Positions 23,652 through 38,034 are shown, numbered from the stretch's first letter. The stretch: DNA of 64,000 nt from Bolinopsis microptera (GCF_026151205.1 NC_087072.1:6868084-6932083), one strand, 5' to 3'. Notes: generated from the letters alone by a model not told the origin. A program made the numbers and translations.

Positions 23652-23676
23652 AGTGAAGTGTAAGTGAAAGTGAAAC
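23652..23676. repeat. (gtgaaa)n microsatellite, copy 2
   Basis: Same site in the second unit, with one unit altered to gtgtaa. Confidence 0.75.
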
Positions 23677-24170
23677 GTGGATAAAAGTGCTGGACAATAT
23701 TGAACAGAGTGCGTGCTGTGAAACACGTGACGGTGAATACAAATATGAACATAGCATAGTGTTCTGTCCGTCAATGTGGTCTAAGCGAAAATAGGTGTTA
23801 AACGTTTACTTCCGGATAAATCAGACTAATATTTAATTCATGCTAATATGCAGCACTCGTTATAAGGTTATTTAAACTACAATAACTAGAGAGCTGATAA
23901 TACTGCATAACAAATATCTGTTGAAACATGAAAAACGAAACTGAAGGAAAGCGAATCATCTTAACAAAAGTAACTTAAAATGCTCCATATATTATCAACT
24001 CACGACATGATGTGTTTCTTAGAGTTTTTGGAGATACTTTCCTGTCTCGCTGTTGCTGCGAGTTCGTTTGATGGTGTAGTCAAGGGAAGAGGTGGAGGGT
24101 CGCCGAGTTAGGTCCGCCGAGTGAAACTTCCAGAGACTCTGAGCACCGGGTAATCATTGGGATCTGGATT

Positions 24171-24237
24171 ACAGAATCAGGACATAGTACGTAATTACTT
24201 TATTGATACTTAGTACAGGAAATCAGGACATGAATAA
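24171..24237. repeat. Paired acagaatcaggacatgaata words, copy 2
   Basis: Same pair in the second unit; the first word has lost two bases. Confidence 0.7.
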
Positions 24238-27200
24238 TCAATTGTCACTGTACACATTGAACATTGATTAGGACATTTTTATAGATGCTTTCTTGGTAGT
24301 GGACAAGTATGTAATAGGTGGTTGAGCTCACTGAATATGAAACACTTATTTTAGTTTCCATTCTTAAATTCAAAGAATTTGAATGTTCTCTCAACCGCAA
24401 ATAAATATTTGCCACCACAATTGATACAGTTTTTTAGAAAAATTTGGTCGGTAATCTTTGATAAATAGGCCTGCTTTTAATTACTGTCTTGTAAAATGCG
24501 GATTAAGTTAACAACCATTAAACAAGCATAAAGTGCGGTCACAGTTAAAAGTCATAATGTTTGCAGATATAGACTACGAGTAATTTGTTTTTGATACAGA
24601 CAGAGAGTGCAAGGGTCCCGTTCATTCCTTGTTTGTTCTTGTTGAAACTTATATTTTATAGCTTCAAGTTGGTATTTTATATTCAGCAAAATAACATGCA
24701 AGTATTCAGCCATATTGATTTTAACAGCAGCGTAAAGTGTCTCATAACAAATTATCTATAGAATGATATGTATGTGCTTTTTAACAAGTATATGAGTTAC
24801 AAAGAGGGAGGGAAGAAATTGAAGAGAGTGTGAGTAATGTTAATGCAAGGTGATTTTGGCCAGCCCAGAAATAAAAAGGTCATTGAAAGGGCCAGTGTAT
24901 CTGTTTATTTTCTAAAAATCTTTTATATCGTTGTTTTAGATATTAGTGGAAAAGGAAACAATTTTAAAATTACAAGTTGGACTGTTTCAGGCAAACAATG
25001 AATAAAGGCTCTCGGTCGATCTACACGTTATTCTGTTGACATGAAAGAAAACTTCACGACGACTAACATCAATCCTTAAAGTGGAACAAGGTCAAGGAGA
25101 TTCGATGAGTAACGAATCAAATTAATTCAGTGATAGTGAAAAAGTATCAGGATGATAGGGTGATTAAGGAAACTCAATTCAAGGAAATCTACCTTCAAGT
25201 TCAATACCCCCCCCAAACACATCTAACAATAACTTCCTAACAGAATGGAAGATTTCTCCATAGATCAAGAATTTTCATTTAAGATTGCTATAAGGACAGT
25301 TGGATACAATCACCAAAAGACAGTCACACAGCAGGAATTACTTACTTTTGAGCGATCGCGTCATAGCGTGTCATGTATATCCAGACCTGATCCATTGACT
25401 GAAGTGACTTTCATGCTCTGCCCATGATGAGAATACGAGCTTCCTTAAGCTAATTAAATATAACAAACTTTTTTATTAACTGAGTTAATCGGATAATTAA
25501 CTTCAGAGGCTTTCGTGAGTGGAATTGATCGTGTAGGCCTAGAGGCGATAAGTTGCCTTTGAGTGGACGAAGTGAGTAAGAATAGATTAGTTTTTATTTT
25601 AATCCTGTTTTAATGAGAGACAAAGAATGCATACTATTCGATTTCTTGCAAGCTATTGCTGCCAATACATGCAAATTTCAAATACATTCTTCTGACCTTG
25701 AGTTAACGAACCTGTTGAATCCGAAAAGATTATTTTAATGAAGTAAATTAGAATGAAAAATGAAAAGTTTAACATAATAATGGTTCGTTAAATCTGTTTT
25801 TGATGTCTTCTCTGGGGGTTGCAGTTAAAGTAAAACATCATTTACTTCAGCATGCGAGATGTTTAGCTAACTTGCGACACATACATTCTACACTTTAGTT
25901 CACGTAGTAATATATCCCGCATGTAAATGCCAAAAGTATGTGAAAACGAGCAATTTAATTAACTTAGTCGAAAAGTAATTAGCTTAGTTAGTTTAGCTAA
26001 TTTGATAGTGGAACTTGCAGACGTTTAGACAGCAGCTATGCGATCGAGTACATTGTTGCGGGCACCTTTGATATTGTAGCTGCTCTACCTGAGGTCACCT
26101 CCTTCTAACCAATCTTGTAAAATTATCTCCTCTCCTTCCACCTCCCCGTCGTATCGCATCATATTTTTCCAGCCCGCTTCCAAAGTTTCGATGTGTATTT
26201 TCCCCAATTTTTTACCCACTCTGCTTGAGACGGAATATCATGCTGAATAGTCTAGCCGAGCAGCTGGTAGATCACGCATTCCTACTCTCATCATCATCGA
26301 TTTGTGCATATTGATACAATTTAAGGATTTTTTGTCTTCATAGATGAATCATTTTCGGTGCTTTAGTCTTCAACACCGGCCGAAATTATATTCATAAATA
26401 ATATTGTAGCATTTCATCTACGTATAATAAGTAGTTTCAAAGTCTATTGATGTGTCCTGAGATTTTGGGAGCCTCGATGCAATCTGTGATGTAATCGAAG
26501 TGCAGCAACTCTCAATATCTGCACATACTTTAACCCATCAAACCAATTAGTAATATGTCTTAGTTATCCATCCAATTATAAAGTTAAATTATCTACCAGT
26601 TACCACTGTTACAAACTTTTCGCTGTCTCCTCCTGCGGACAGCAGCACAGTTGATCTAGTCCTCTCATTGCTCCTCTAGCCCTTGCGTACCCCCAGGTCA
26701 CTTGCTCTCCCTCATCTCCTGAAGCCCACGTGGTTAAATTAACGCTATCTTCTGTTAGACTTCTCGATTGCTTTAATGATAGCGAGCAACAAAGGCATCA
26801 AAGTATCTGATAGTAGTACTGTCAGAGGTGACTATGTTCCGATAGAGAGATCCGTGTTCGTTTTATCAGTGCGTCTCGTTGGTGAAAGGGTTGAGTTAGC
26901 TGACACCGACTCCAGTCGCACTTCATCCTTACTTTTAACCAATGCGTAAGCCACCCATTATGCTGCTCTCATCCACAAAAATACTCCATCCAGCACGTGC
27001 ATCGTGGATGCATCATCACGTGTAGTGACCACTGAGGGGGCGTTTTGTTGGAGCCGGGAAGTTGTTTGCCTAGTAGATGGTATCATGTTTGAATGTATGT
27101 TGTTGAAGGGATTTTGGAGCGTGTAGTAGGGATCGCGATTGTGGTTGTTGCTCGCTTATATCTATGACGACTCCGGTTGTGGCCGACGGTAGGAGATGTT

Positions 27201-27731
27201 GGTTTGTCGTTTGAGACTGTGTGATGCTGGCGATATGTTGCGACAAGAGGGTGCTTCGTTAGATAAGTGTACTGTTGTTGTTCGTATATTTTATATTGGG
27301 CTCATATATTATTATTATTTTATAACGTTACTGTTTTTGGTTTACTATACGTTGTTTATTTGCATGATACTTTCTGAGTTTCAAGAAGCAGTGTTCTTAG
27401 CTTGAAAGTTTAGACACCGACGAGATAATGATGGGGCCTCGAGAGCGGGTTTTTGCTATTTTCTTCATTTCTGAAGTGACATAATAAACAAAAGATATTT
27501 TTTTTTGAGTGACACAAGTACAATCCAACAAAAACCGTAAGTAGGTGGGTGTGGGCATGGTTCGGGTTGGGGGATGGGTTTCGGAGTCCTCAAATTTCAA
27601 ACAAATCATTTAAGACATAAAACTAAACCAATCAAAGCCAGTTTATCCGTGCCTTTATTATATCATTTATGCAATTATTATCCGACAGTTTAAAATTGCA
27701 ACCCCAACACTTGTTCTCCCCCTTCCCAATA

Positions 27732-27755
27732 CCCCCACCCCCCCCCCCCCCCCCC
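27732..27755. other. C-run (18 uninterrupted), private to copy 2
   Basis: Lies in a poorly matching C-rich stretch that copies 1 and 3 lack at this place. Probable artefact. Confidence 0.8.
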
Positions 27756-28956
27756 AAAATGATTGGAGTAGAAAGTTACCCCCTTATCCTATGAAAGGTG
27801 TTGCCCTTAAATATGTTTGCCCATCTGCTTGAAGCAGATCGAATTTCGTGTTTGTCTATCCGTAGGCCTGTAGTCCGACTGGATACACGTGAGTTATATC
27901 GCTAGGACTTTACAGGATTATACTCACAACTAAATGAAAACGTTACTTACATAATTTACAAACTTAATTTACAAAAAATGTACAACCGTAAAAAAGCCGC
28001 ACGCGCGTTCATGTTGTACACGTTTTACTCTCAAGACGGTCTAGCACAATATTTAAAAGCCAAAATCAATGTACACGGTGCATAGCGTCACCCTTATAAC
28101 GAGTAGTAAACCTAATTAGAGTAATTAATTAATTAATTATCAGCAGCTCTATTAATCTCAAAATTATTATTTCGTTATCGGTGGCGCATGTAAATATCGT
28201 GTTATCGGTGGTACAGAACAGCTAAATTTTTGTAGGAGTGACTTTCACGAATAGCCGTGATAGAACACAATCTCAGGACGGCAGAAACATTCCTCTCTCA
28301 GGATTCTAAGTTTAATTAATTGATTGTTTTAATTATGTAAAATGTACGTTGTGAGACAACATAATGAGATTATTGAAGTTAATAGCGGCATTATTCTCCT
28401 TTTTAGGTGCATCTATCAAATGTCCAAAGTGATGTATATTTCATGATAATGGTTTAAAATTTAATTTTAGAACAACTGTGCAAATGTAAGAATGGTAACT
28501 TCTATTCTTTCTAGTTTTTTTTGGTAACATCATACGGAGTACTAAAGGACACTTCAAAAAAAAATGTTAAACGGAATGTTAAATTTTATTACTTATTAAT
28601 ATTATGTAGCCGGTTATATTTTGTAATTATTGATTCAAATAAATGTATCATCAAATTTTTAAACAGGACGTAAGCGCTTAAAACATTTTGTCTTTTTGCG
28701 GTGAAAGTTGGGAAACGATCTTACTGCTGACCTGCTCTTTAACTGCCCATTAACTGCATAAGTCACTATTTGATGAACTGCATTTAGGTTATTTTTCTGT
28801 GACATCAGTCAACACTTATACAAATCCAGTGCTTACTGGATGGGGAGTAGCTATCCCAATTTTGTAAAACCATCTAGGATAAGCCCCCCTTATCCAGTCA
28901 ACTTACCGGACTTTGGTAGTGAGGGAGGCAGGGGGCGTAACAACTCCTTTTTCCTA

Positions 28957-29027
28957 TCAGAAGTCTTTGCTCGGAAGTAGAACGCTGGTAACTTGCCGTT
29001 ATTATCCCTTAGTCAACTTGTCTGATT
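28957..29027 (-). CDS. E4, copy 2
   Basis: Same exon in the second unit, with private differences at the acceptor (tgattctgaagg) and an intact tail up to the tcagaagtc stop region. Gap to E3 is about 220 bases, as in copy 1. Confidence 0.4.
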
Positions 29028-29245
29028 CTGAAGGGAGGCATAACATGTTTTTAAACTACTTACAGAATTTTAAAAATATTCGATTAGTGTTTGTTAGGTA
29101 GTGGAGGGCGTATGTTCAACTCTTTCAATCTCTTTAACATTTTAAATTGTCTCATAAGCTTGCATTGCATTTATGGGCTTAAAAGAAAAAAGTCCGATAA
29201 ACCAGTTTCCTTACACCTAAAAAGCTAATACTGCTAAATACCTAT

Positions 29246-29341
29246 TTCTTGATGAGCAGGTCGATTACATCCTCGTGGCCACACTGCGCGCCATGTGTAG
29301 TAGGAACCTTTCGTTAAAAGCCGTGAGTTGGACGTCGCTGT
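29246..29341 (-). CDS. E3: ankyrin-repeat exon, copy 2
   Basis: Same exon in the second unit. The block from the PLH region to LLIK is intact apart from one missing G in the GCGCGGCC part. The upstream acceptor context (tcggcag on the minus strand) is readable here and helped place the exon start. Confidence 0.72.
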
Positions 29342-30369
29342 CTGCCGAGTTCAGCACGTGCACCATATCTTGTCTACCTAGTTTACACGCCCCTGTGCAG
29401 CCTGAAGGGGTCAAGAGATGTTTTAGATAATTCTGTAATCTATATTATCTGGACTATTTGGAAATTAGTAAATGCGTCTTGAATGTTTTTTTTACTATAA
29501 ATCAAAGCACTTACAAATCTGTTACATTTATCTATTCATTAAGATATGAGATCTACAAGTATGATCACTAGACTGTCGGCCTTTTTAGTAATTTATTACA
29601 GTAACAATTTTTGAACTGATTTGAATATCCTGCACAGCAGATTGAAACTTTTTTGATTTATTTATTATTCTTGTTGTATTTCTGTGTAAATTTAATTCTT
29701 ATTCTTATTCTAATTCTAATTCTACTCAGACACATGATCAGAGCTTCAAATTATTTTTAGTAATTTATTACAGTAGTGTAGCACACTAGGTGTACATGGC
29801 TGCTCGACATATTAGTGGTAGGTAGGTTTTACAAATAAAAGACGTTAATATATGGAGTTTTGCGGAAAAAAAAGATGAAATCTATAAAAACTTACTAGAA
29901 ATGGTAATCCACAGAACTGTTCTCCAAATTCTAATCGTGACTCGTGAATCTAAAACTGTGAGGAAAGGTCATGTGACATGAAAGTGGGATTGTGTGTGAG
30001 CAGTCTAATGGTGACAAACTCTTTCAACAAGGTGAACTAGAGCGGTAATGAGATATGGGTGGTTGGTCACGTGATGCATGGTCAACTAGTCTAAATGGTT
30101 GGACCGAATTATTAGAGTGAAGATTATTGGTTGAAGTGAAATGCGTCTACAAAACTTTATGAAAGGTATGAAACTAATTGACTGGAAATGTGAACTTATA
30201 CGATTTTATGGCTGATTGTTGATTCTAAATGGACATGTTGAGTAAAATTTTAGAAACAAATATTTAAGTGGCTTTCTCCTACAACCACAAGTAAAACTTG
30301 GCAGCTTGCCACCATCTGTCGTAGTATCACAAATATATTAATTGTGGTTCGTATTTTTATCTTATATTA

Positions 30370-30535
30370 CCCAGGGACAAAAGAAATCGCGGCATGTTCG
30401 GAATCGCGATTTTCCTTTATTTGACGACAAATTTTATGTATAGTTTATAATATGTATAGTCTGTTAAAAATCGGGTATCGCGATTTTTGGCAAAAATAAT
30501 CGGCGAGACTCCTTTTTGTCCTGATTTTACCTGGG
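30370..30535. mobile_element. MITE-like element, copy 2
   Basis: Same element at the same place in the second unit, with CCCAGGGACAAAAG at the left, CCTGGG at the right and TA on both sides. Confidence 0.58.
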
Positions 30536-30571
30536 TAAGGGACTGAGTACAGATCAAAAATCACAGTTTCT

Positions 30572-30587
30572 CCCCCCCCCACCCCCA
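30572..30587. other. C-run, private to copy 2
   Basis: Copies 1 and 3 lack it between cacagtttc and tttttccttgtc. Confidence 0.78.
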
Positions 30588-30709
30588 CTTTTTCCTTGTC
30601 AGCTTTCTCAGTGGAAGTAATACTTAGTCCGAACTTTACCTAATGGGCAATTAAGATTAATAAATTTGAAGACCTTACGTCTCATCATTGATGTTCATCT
30701 GGAAAAAGA

Positions 30710-30737
30710 TTATATTATATATAATTTATATATATTT
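30710..30737. repeat. (AT)n microsatellite, copy 2
   Basis: Same tract in the second unit; shorter and interrupted. Confidence 0.8.
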
Positions 30738-31425
30738 TCAGAACATACACTATTATATGTATTACTGTAATTCATGTATAAATTGTATTTTTAGTAGATT
30801 ATCTGAAATATTTTCATAGTTTTTGTCAAACATACAATAAAAGATTTTAAAAAAAATTACATTTTTCACTATATGAGATAAAAGTGTAACGTTGATCTGT
30901 AATGTAGTTATTTGTTAATCACTGCACTGGTACGATAGAAGAGTTTTTACTGGGTGTTGCATAAGACTCGTGTCAATTTTTCGTATGGCTCTCAAAATTC
31001 TAACAAATGAGGCAAAACTGTTTATTTTGTTTCCAAATCGTAGACTAAATTATTACTTTTTAAAATTACCTTTTTGTTTTCTAACATCATGTCAATTATA
31101 TGTTTTTACTTTCAAGTAGTTCAACATGTATTTGTCTGCCTCAACGTCAACTGGGTTCGCACGTTTTCCCACTCTCTAAAGGGTACATTTCACTAGATCA
31201 GTCAATGCTATTTTATAAGTGAGCCCGTATTTAGCGCCATACACCATTAATATTCTTCATCTTGATTTTCACGCCCATTCCATCTTATATGAGTTTTTTA
31301 GTGTATATTTTCCTATAAGTATTAATACGTTATTTAGGTAAATTTAGTAACTATTTGTATGAGTATTTTAGTGATTATTTGTACCTTGGAATACTCATAC
31401 CCAAGTCCCTCCAACCACTCCATAC

Positions 31426-31593
31426 CAGACCTGACCCAGTATCTCCGCGGTGGTTGCCAGTGTGGCAGACCCTACAACGAATGTCTCTGTACACCTATCA
31501 CTGGTGCTGGGAATCGGGACCAGGCACCGAGACTATAAACGTCATGCCTTGTGGGATCAGACCGTTCACTCTTGAGCCATCTCGACAGGAGCA
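31426..31593 (-). CDS. E2, copy 2
   Basis: Same island in the second unit. Private insertions (for example around 31510-31530) break the frame; flanking acceptor and donor words are intact. Confidence 0.38.
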
Positions 31594-31731
31594 CTGGGAT
31601 TATTTATATGTTATATATAGTTTTTAAGTGAATGATTTTAAACAGTTTTAACATTTTTGTATACACAATTCTAGAATAAAAACGAGGAAGTGCAAAGTGA
31701 TAAATGGAAGTTCTTATTTCTATCTCATTAC

Positions 31732-31926
31732 CACTCTTTGTAAGTGGTAGGTATGATAGATGTCTGGGATAATGACCACACAACTCTCCTCCATGGTGCT
31801 GAGTTTCTCGACTTTGTAATCCTTCTCAAGAAGAGCCGCTGTAATCTGCGCTTCTTCTCTGTACGATTTAATGGATCACAAGCGTTGTGTGGTATGGGAT
31901 CTGCGGAGTTTGATCCACAAGCCAGG
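31732..31926 (-). CDS. E1, copy 2
   Basis: Same block in the second unit. The donor region reads cattaccactctttg on the plus strand; several private indels lie in the QRRDA part. Supports the majority sequence but is frame-broken alone. Confidence 0.3.
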
Positions 31927-32352
31927 TATTTTAATCCTCGTCACTTCCCTCCATTGCTTTACTGCAGCTAGGGTGCTTATATCCTTCTCTAGATCTACAT
32001 TTTGAACACATTTCATGAGAAAAGATCAATTTTTTGAGAAAAGACAATTTTTTATTTATCGCTAAATTTATTACACAATCAATCATATAAATTTACATAC
32101 GAATGAATTATTCCAACTTATTGTTGGCGCTAGGGTGTTTTAAATCCTCTAAGAGGTTGAGACAAATAAATAAACAGAGGCTTGTTATCATATAGCTTTG
32201 TCGTCAATAATGCAGATTCTTTTTTTAATTAAATACAACCCTCCCATCTCCATATCCGATATGCTCTTGAGACCGAGTACTCAGATGACATCAATTCACC
32301 TAACCATGTCTGAGACCTTTAAAAAGCTCTTCCTCATAGCCAAATCTGTCTA

Positions 32353-32431
32353 AGAAAACAATCAATTTTATTTAGTATCATTATGCTGACAAAAATTTAT
32401 TTTTATATATATATAACTAGCACGAACTTTA
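32353..32431 (+). repeat. 80-base direct repeat, left member, copy 2
   Basis: Same as the member at 11672, ending aactagcacgaactttaga. Confidence 0.75.
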
Positions 32432-32444
32432 GATAAAGTTCAAA

Positions 32445-32815
32445 ATGAGATTCTTCTGTGTTCGGAGATATATTCTGTTTCATCAATCGAGTAAAACCGA
32501 GTATGTGTCACTTCTATTTGGCGGACCCAAAAACCTTTAGAAAAGAGGAAGTTGTTGGTGGAAATGCCTACAGGGGCAAGGAACTTGGAGAACACACAAG
32601 AACTTTTGCTCTCTTATGTGCACGCGAGAAAGACATAGCATCGTTGTAACGTGTTGGCAACGTTGCTTCAGAAATTGGAGAAATCATGGCTGAGAAAACA
32701 AAAATATCACTAGTATAAGCTCAGAATTACAAAGCTCAAGTCGTATTCCACTCATCCTTGCTATAATGCAACTCCTGGGCTTTGCCCTGCAGCATCTTCA
32801 AGTACTTGTGTACTT
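32445..32815 (+). CDS. Candidate plus-strand frame, copy 2
   Basis: Same region in the second unit. The raw sequence is open from 32458 to 32649 and contains CHFYLADPKT and GEHTRTFALLCAREKDI, matching the majority reading of the other copies. Confidence 0.33.
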
Positions 32816-33618
32816 CACAGGGAGACACCTACACACATTCTCAACATCAAATGGACTACCTGATCATCACCAACCTCAGACCTATACAAAAATCTTGATC
32901 GATATTTTATTCTGTCTGCTTGGAGACCAATTTCTCTATTCCCTACTAGAACGTGTAAAATGAATTTCATTATACTATAATACCCATATATTCTTGGAAG
33001 ACTCTCAGCCTATTTTTCAATCTTTATTGCCTTCAATCCTGAAGACTGGAACGTCCATTTTAACGTAGAGGCTTGGTACATGGCCCTTGTTATTTATTGA
33101 TTAGGATAAAGATAAACGTGAGAAAAGTGTTATATTTCTCTTTTATACGTTCAATTTTCAGATTTTGCGAGATATGCGATGTTTTCAAAGAGCCGATTAG
33201 TATGCTCTTGAGTTAGAGTTACTATGGAAGTGTTTTAGAGATAAGATATGTTTAGTTTTTATATTGTGTGACGGACTTTTTATTTTTTGGATCAGTACAT
33301 AAATGTTTTTAGAATTGCTGGCTTTCAGATATTTTGAACTTTGATATAATGAATCAACTCCTCCAAAATTCATAGTATACTAGCATCACTACACTACCAC
33401 ACACACATCAGGATGAAACAAAATTTTTAGTGAAACACATTTAAAAATTTTTAACCTTATATTTACAATCATGTTTTATATAATCTTTATAAATGCAACT
33501 CCAGTTTATGAAGTTTTAAATTGTAATTATATCCACATTTTATATTTTAAATTCAATTTATGTATAAGATAATAACTGCCGCCAAAGGCGCATTCTTCAA
33601 GAAAAGAAAAATTCAAAG

Positions 33619-33697
33619 AAAGCAAACAATTTTATTTGTTTCAGTTAAAGCAGACAAAAACTTTTTTTATTAAATTATAACTAGTGCAACCTTTAGA
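33619..33697 (+). repeat. 80-base direct repeat, right member, copy 2
   Basis: Same as the member at 12874, ending aactagtgcaacctttaga. Confidence 0.75.
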
Positions 33698-34085
33698 CAT
33701 ATATCTTAAGGAGCTTGAGAATGTTAGCAGGAGATAGGGAGACAGTGAACGAGAAAGTATATTTGTATACTATTTACCCATAATAAAAATACGTCGAACT
33801 GAATCCAGGTGATACAGGAAGTCTGAGATTGCAGACCATAAAGTTTACGCACCCCACCTTGCTCCTGAATTCTTGGTTTAGGATGACAAATATGCAAAAT
33901 TGGTTCGTTTATACTCGCAAGGTCCCTTTGTTAATAGAAGTAGTATTATTTATTGTCTGGAGGTTAGCCTTCATTCAATAATAACAATATCAATTATTCA
34001 CATATTTATAATCAATATCAGACTAAACTATCAATTAAATAATTTATCAATACTCAAATTATTAATTCACTCTGATTTAAAAGTT

Positions 34086-34107
34086 CCCACCCGCCCCCCT
34101 CCCCCCG
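34086..34107. other. C-run, private to copy 2
   Basis: Interrupted C-run where copies 1 and 3 read aagttataaaatttaggat. Confidence 0.78.
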
Positions 34108-34999
34108 CTTAATTAGTGATATTATATTTAAGAATTACAACTACAAGTTGTTTAAAACGCCCAAATTGATCTGAGATATTTTAGTCTGTAGTACAATATG
34201 ATAGATATAGCGTTGTAAATATGTTAGCTGGCTAGCATGTATTATGATTAAAGTACTGTATTATTAAACATGCCTTTTGAGTGACAATGTTTCTTTCTAG
34301 TCAGCAGCCTGTGATTGTATTAGTATATAGTGCTTTCGTTCTCATTTTATCAGAGTAATGAAAGTTTCTTGAACTAATTGCTGAAAGCTTAAATATGTTT
34401 TTTTATGAACCCCCAGTGTTCCCCAAAGTGCGTGCCATAACAAAAAGTTGATTATGATTTATTTTAGAAGAATAACCGTTAGACTCGCCTTTGCACGGTT
34501 TGAAATGTTGATAGCCTCTTGAAAACAGATTAATTTGTTTTAGTAGTTTATAGACATGACAATGTAAATTTAAAACTATCCGTGCTTTGTATTAAAATTA
34601 AATTTATACTTATACCTAGATCTTGTTAGCGCGATGCATATCTGGGGCCCGCGCGACGCCGACTTCTTCACGCGAAACACAGATGCTCAGATCTGATCGC
34701 GAGATTGACATCGTGAATCAACCTAAATCCAAAGCCAGCTAACCAGGCTTTGTAAAATTTATATTAGAATCATATTATATATCGTCTAATTCTAATGTCA
34801 TTTACAAGCCAATATTTCATTATATTGTTGAATTATTCTATAAACATATGAACATTAGCTGTACTCCAGCCCCTTCACGCAGCTATCACTACTGTGCCGC
34901 TCGCGCGCAGAGCTGCGATGCAATGAATGGACTCGTCAAACTCAATTAATGCTTATGTGTTATTATTTGAGCATACGCTGTAACCCCTTTTGAGCGCGC

Positions 35000-35025
35000 C
35001 GGCGCTGCACGCTTCGCGTGCTCGT
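35000..35025. other. GC-rich hairpin, copy 2
   Basis: Same hairpin in the second unit (ctgcacgcttcgcgtgctcg), with one private change in the right arm. Confidence 0.48.
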
Positions 35026-35905
35026 AGAGGGTATACAACGTGTAGCCAAGTTATTATATGCGGCGCGAGCCCACACGCGTATTTTTTTTGTATACTTTTT
35101 GCTTTCTAATAAATATATCGGTCAATGTGTACGTCTATGTGTAGGTAGTGCGCCATCGACTGTGAGCCGCGCATGATCTAAATAATAAGTACGTGCACGA
35201 CTGTAGGATGGTTTTTATCGGCTTAATTTCGGGCAGTACATTTTTCTTCAAACAATATAGATATTTGAGTATTTTTCCGACTACCGCAATTGGCTACAAA
35301 ATGGTAAGCTTAACTCATAGACGGTTTCAAGCGAAGTGTCCAAAAAATTTTGAAGCATAATCCACCATCAGACATTATGTTACAGCTAAAAGGCCAGGGG
35401 TATTTGCCCCGTACCATTTTGCGCATCTATTCATATCATATATCCGATATGTACACCAAATTTTTTTGGACTAGTTGTGAAAAAGCTCTATTGTAAAGTC
35501 GTCGCGAATTTCAGAATAATCTATTCAAGGAACTGTAGATTTATCAAATTCATACGATCGAAAAATCAACGCGCAACGAATTTGGTCAAAATTTGACCGA
35601 TCAAATTACGCTGTTTTACAGCTATAGTTGATCCTGCTAATCTGACTCTTCTCAGAAGCGCACATCAAATATGGCACTAAGTGAAACTCGATAATCTTCC
35701 TAAAGTTTCTTCTTTTTTATGACTAATTTGTACTGTGAAAATTCACGTCACAGTCTTAGAAAAGAATTGTGCAAAATTTTTTAATCCGTAGCAAGTGTAA
35801 TTTATATCGTGAACCCCCCAAACCACTACTTAGTGTTCATGTTTTGTTGTATAACTGATCATGAGACTAGTGTTGGACAATGTGTTACTCGTCTATAATT
35901 TCATT

Positions 35906-35924
35906 CGAAGCTAGCTGCGCGCCG
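35906..35924. repeat. CpG word at the right end of A2
   Basis: Reads cgaagctagctgcgcgccg, with private insertions relative to the other copies, just before R3. Confidence 0.55.
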
Positions 35925-35953
35925 CTTTCTTCTCGAAATGCCCGAGATTAGCA

Positions 35954-37339
35954 TCTGTATAGCTAGGGGTATTGTGAATTGAGGGAACAGGTGTGCAATA
36001 TATCTCACGGCTGTATCTATGGTAATGTTATGATTAGTTTTAGTTTTACTGAAAGACTGGGTAGTCGATACTAGACTGGTAGTCGATAAGTTTTTTGAGT
36101 CTTTATCAATTAGGGTTGCAAATGACCACGGCGTGAAGCTGTAGTTAGGTATTTTTCTAAGTCTTCGTAAATAGTACTATTTAGAGTGTGACGTTCCCGG
36201 TGGAAATAGCAGTGGCTTAAGAGATTGTTGCAAAAGGTCAAATTTAATTTAGATGCTTATAGTTAAAGAAATCAACTTACTAAGTTATTTTAAACAGCAT
36301 TGGGATTTTGATTATTGTGTGACAAATAGCGAGGTTTTACAAGAGTGCAATGAGAACAGCTCCTCAGCCTTCCAACTCCCCAAAGACCTGTCTACACAAA
36401 AGCACAGCTACAAAAAAGGGAAGTCGCTTCGCCTTCCGCCTTTCGCTCTTCTGCATTCACGGTTCCCTTTACATGGCCCGGGGTCTTGCTTCTGCTGTCA
36501 TCCGTTCTCCTCTCTCATGTTACTACATTTTTTTTTAGATTCTCGCTACTACTAGTACTTACCTGTTCCCGATAGATCCCTTCAGTATTTGGCTATGGAG
36601 TTTCTCCTTTTCCAACTGAGGCAATTATGACGGTGATACCTCCCCACTTGCTCTGGCTGTCCTCACTAAGCCTACCTGTCGCATTGCTTTATTGTTTCCC
36701 CTCCTTTCGAGAACCGTTCGTTTCACTATGTTAGATCCTCTAGATGACCATGCAAGATGGTTCAGTTTAGGTTGAGTTCCATTTATGAAAAGCAGATCGC
36801 ACTTTTATTCTTTATTCCTTGAGAGAGAGGAACCGGCAACAGCGACCTCGTGTATCATCCACTATTTAATCGCTTCACTGCACATTCGCGATACTACTTC
36901 AATTATGGGGTTAAATGGAATTAAGACTAAGTTATAGATGATATGAGAGATAAATTAATTATTGTTGTCTATTTAACCCTATTATTTTACAACGTTTTAT
37001 TAACTGTTATTAATTGGTTATCTTCAGATATAAATTACATAAAATTCTGAAGTCCATAAATTACCAATAGAAATTACTGTCCATAAAATGTATCTGTACT
37101 AGAGCGTTTGGCTGGGACTACTTTCCCCGTGAGAGTCTCCAAACCCCAGAAGCTTCAATAACATCGGAACTTGTATTTTCCTTACTCTAGTTTAATGGAG
37201 CCCATTATACGTAGGTAATTTAATACCCTCACAAGAATGAAATATAATAAATAATAATCTCTATGAAGTCATGGAAAATTTATGGATTATGGTAGCATTA
37301 TATAGGCCGCCTAAGTAGTTTGTCGATGCTGAAACCCGA
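35954..37339 (+). repeat. R repeat, copy 3 (A-R-B side)
   Basis: Counterpart of R1 in the second unit. The right end again passes into the B-type flank (aatagcgcttaacaatgtag). Extra private bases make it slightly longer than the others. No supported gene. Confidence 0.9.
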
Positions 37340-38034
37340 AATAGCCGCTTATCAATGTAGCCCTAAAGCGGCTCTCTCTGTACAAAATTTTGTAGCAAAT
37401 TTTCAAAATATCTGGAGGTAGGGAGCCACAACCTTAGTTTGCTTGTTTTTATAGTGCACGTTTGGTGAAACTTATTTATTTACATTGATATTTGTTGTGC
37501 AGCATCGCCATAACTGATGAAGTTCACCAACAGCGAAGTAGGTAGACGAGATATAAGACGGTGATGTAATTTATAAGAGAGTAAGCGAAGAAGAGTTGTA
37601 AAGCAGAAGAAGTGATAATATTATATGGAAATTATCCGGCGTGATATTAAAACTAGATAAAGATAGGATAATGATGCGGAGAGATTGTATGATGTACGAG
37701 ATATGAGATTATGCGATTATGAGATTTTGAAAGTTGTGAGGAACAATGTTTCACTTTCTGATCGGGGGATATATCTAATCTGCAGTATAAATGATTAGCG
37801 GTAAAGGGATACGGGGTCTGGAAGATGTTTGTGACGTTTATTGGGAGGAGGTGCTATAATGGTTGTTTGACAATTTGGTGATAGGTCTTTTTTGATTCGA
37901 TATAGTAGAGATAGTTGCTTTCATGTAATCTTGTATCTATTTGAGTGTTGTGATACTCAAAAGTAGTCTTGTGGTTAGAAAACATTCAGGATTCAGTACG
38001 ATCCCTGCGAACTTTGACTAGATGGCAACATGAT

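Larger units (their letters stand above)
21118..35953. repeat. A segment, copy 2
   Basis: Second copy of A, about 14.8 kb. It carries the same landmarks as copy 1 in the same order. Several spots hold sequence missing from the other copies: C-runs at 25207, 27738, 30572 and 34086, and poorly matching stretches around 25.2-25.4, 26.9-27.3 and 27.5-27.9 kb. These look like low-quality sequence rather than real variants. No additional gene. Confidence 0.9.
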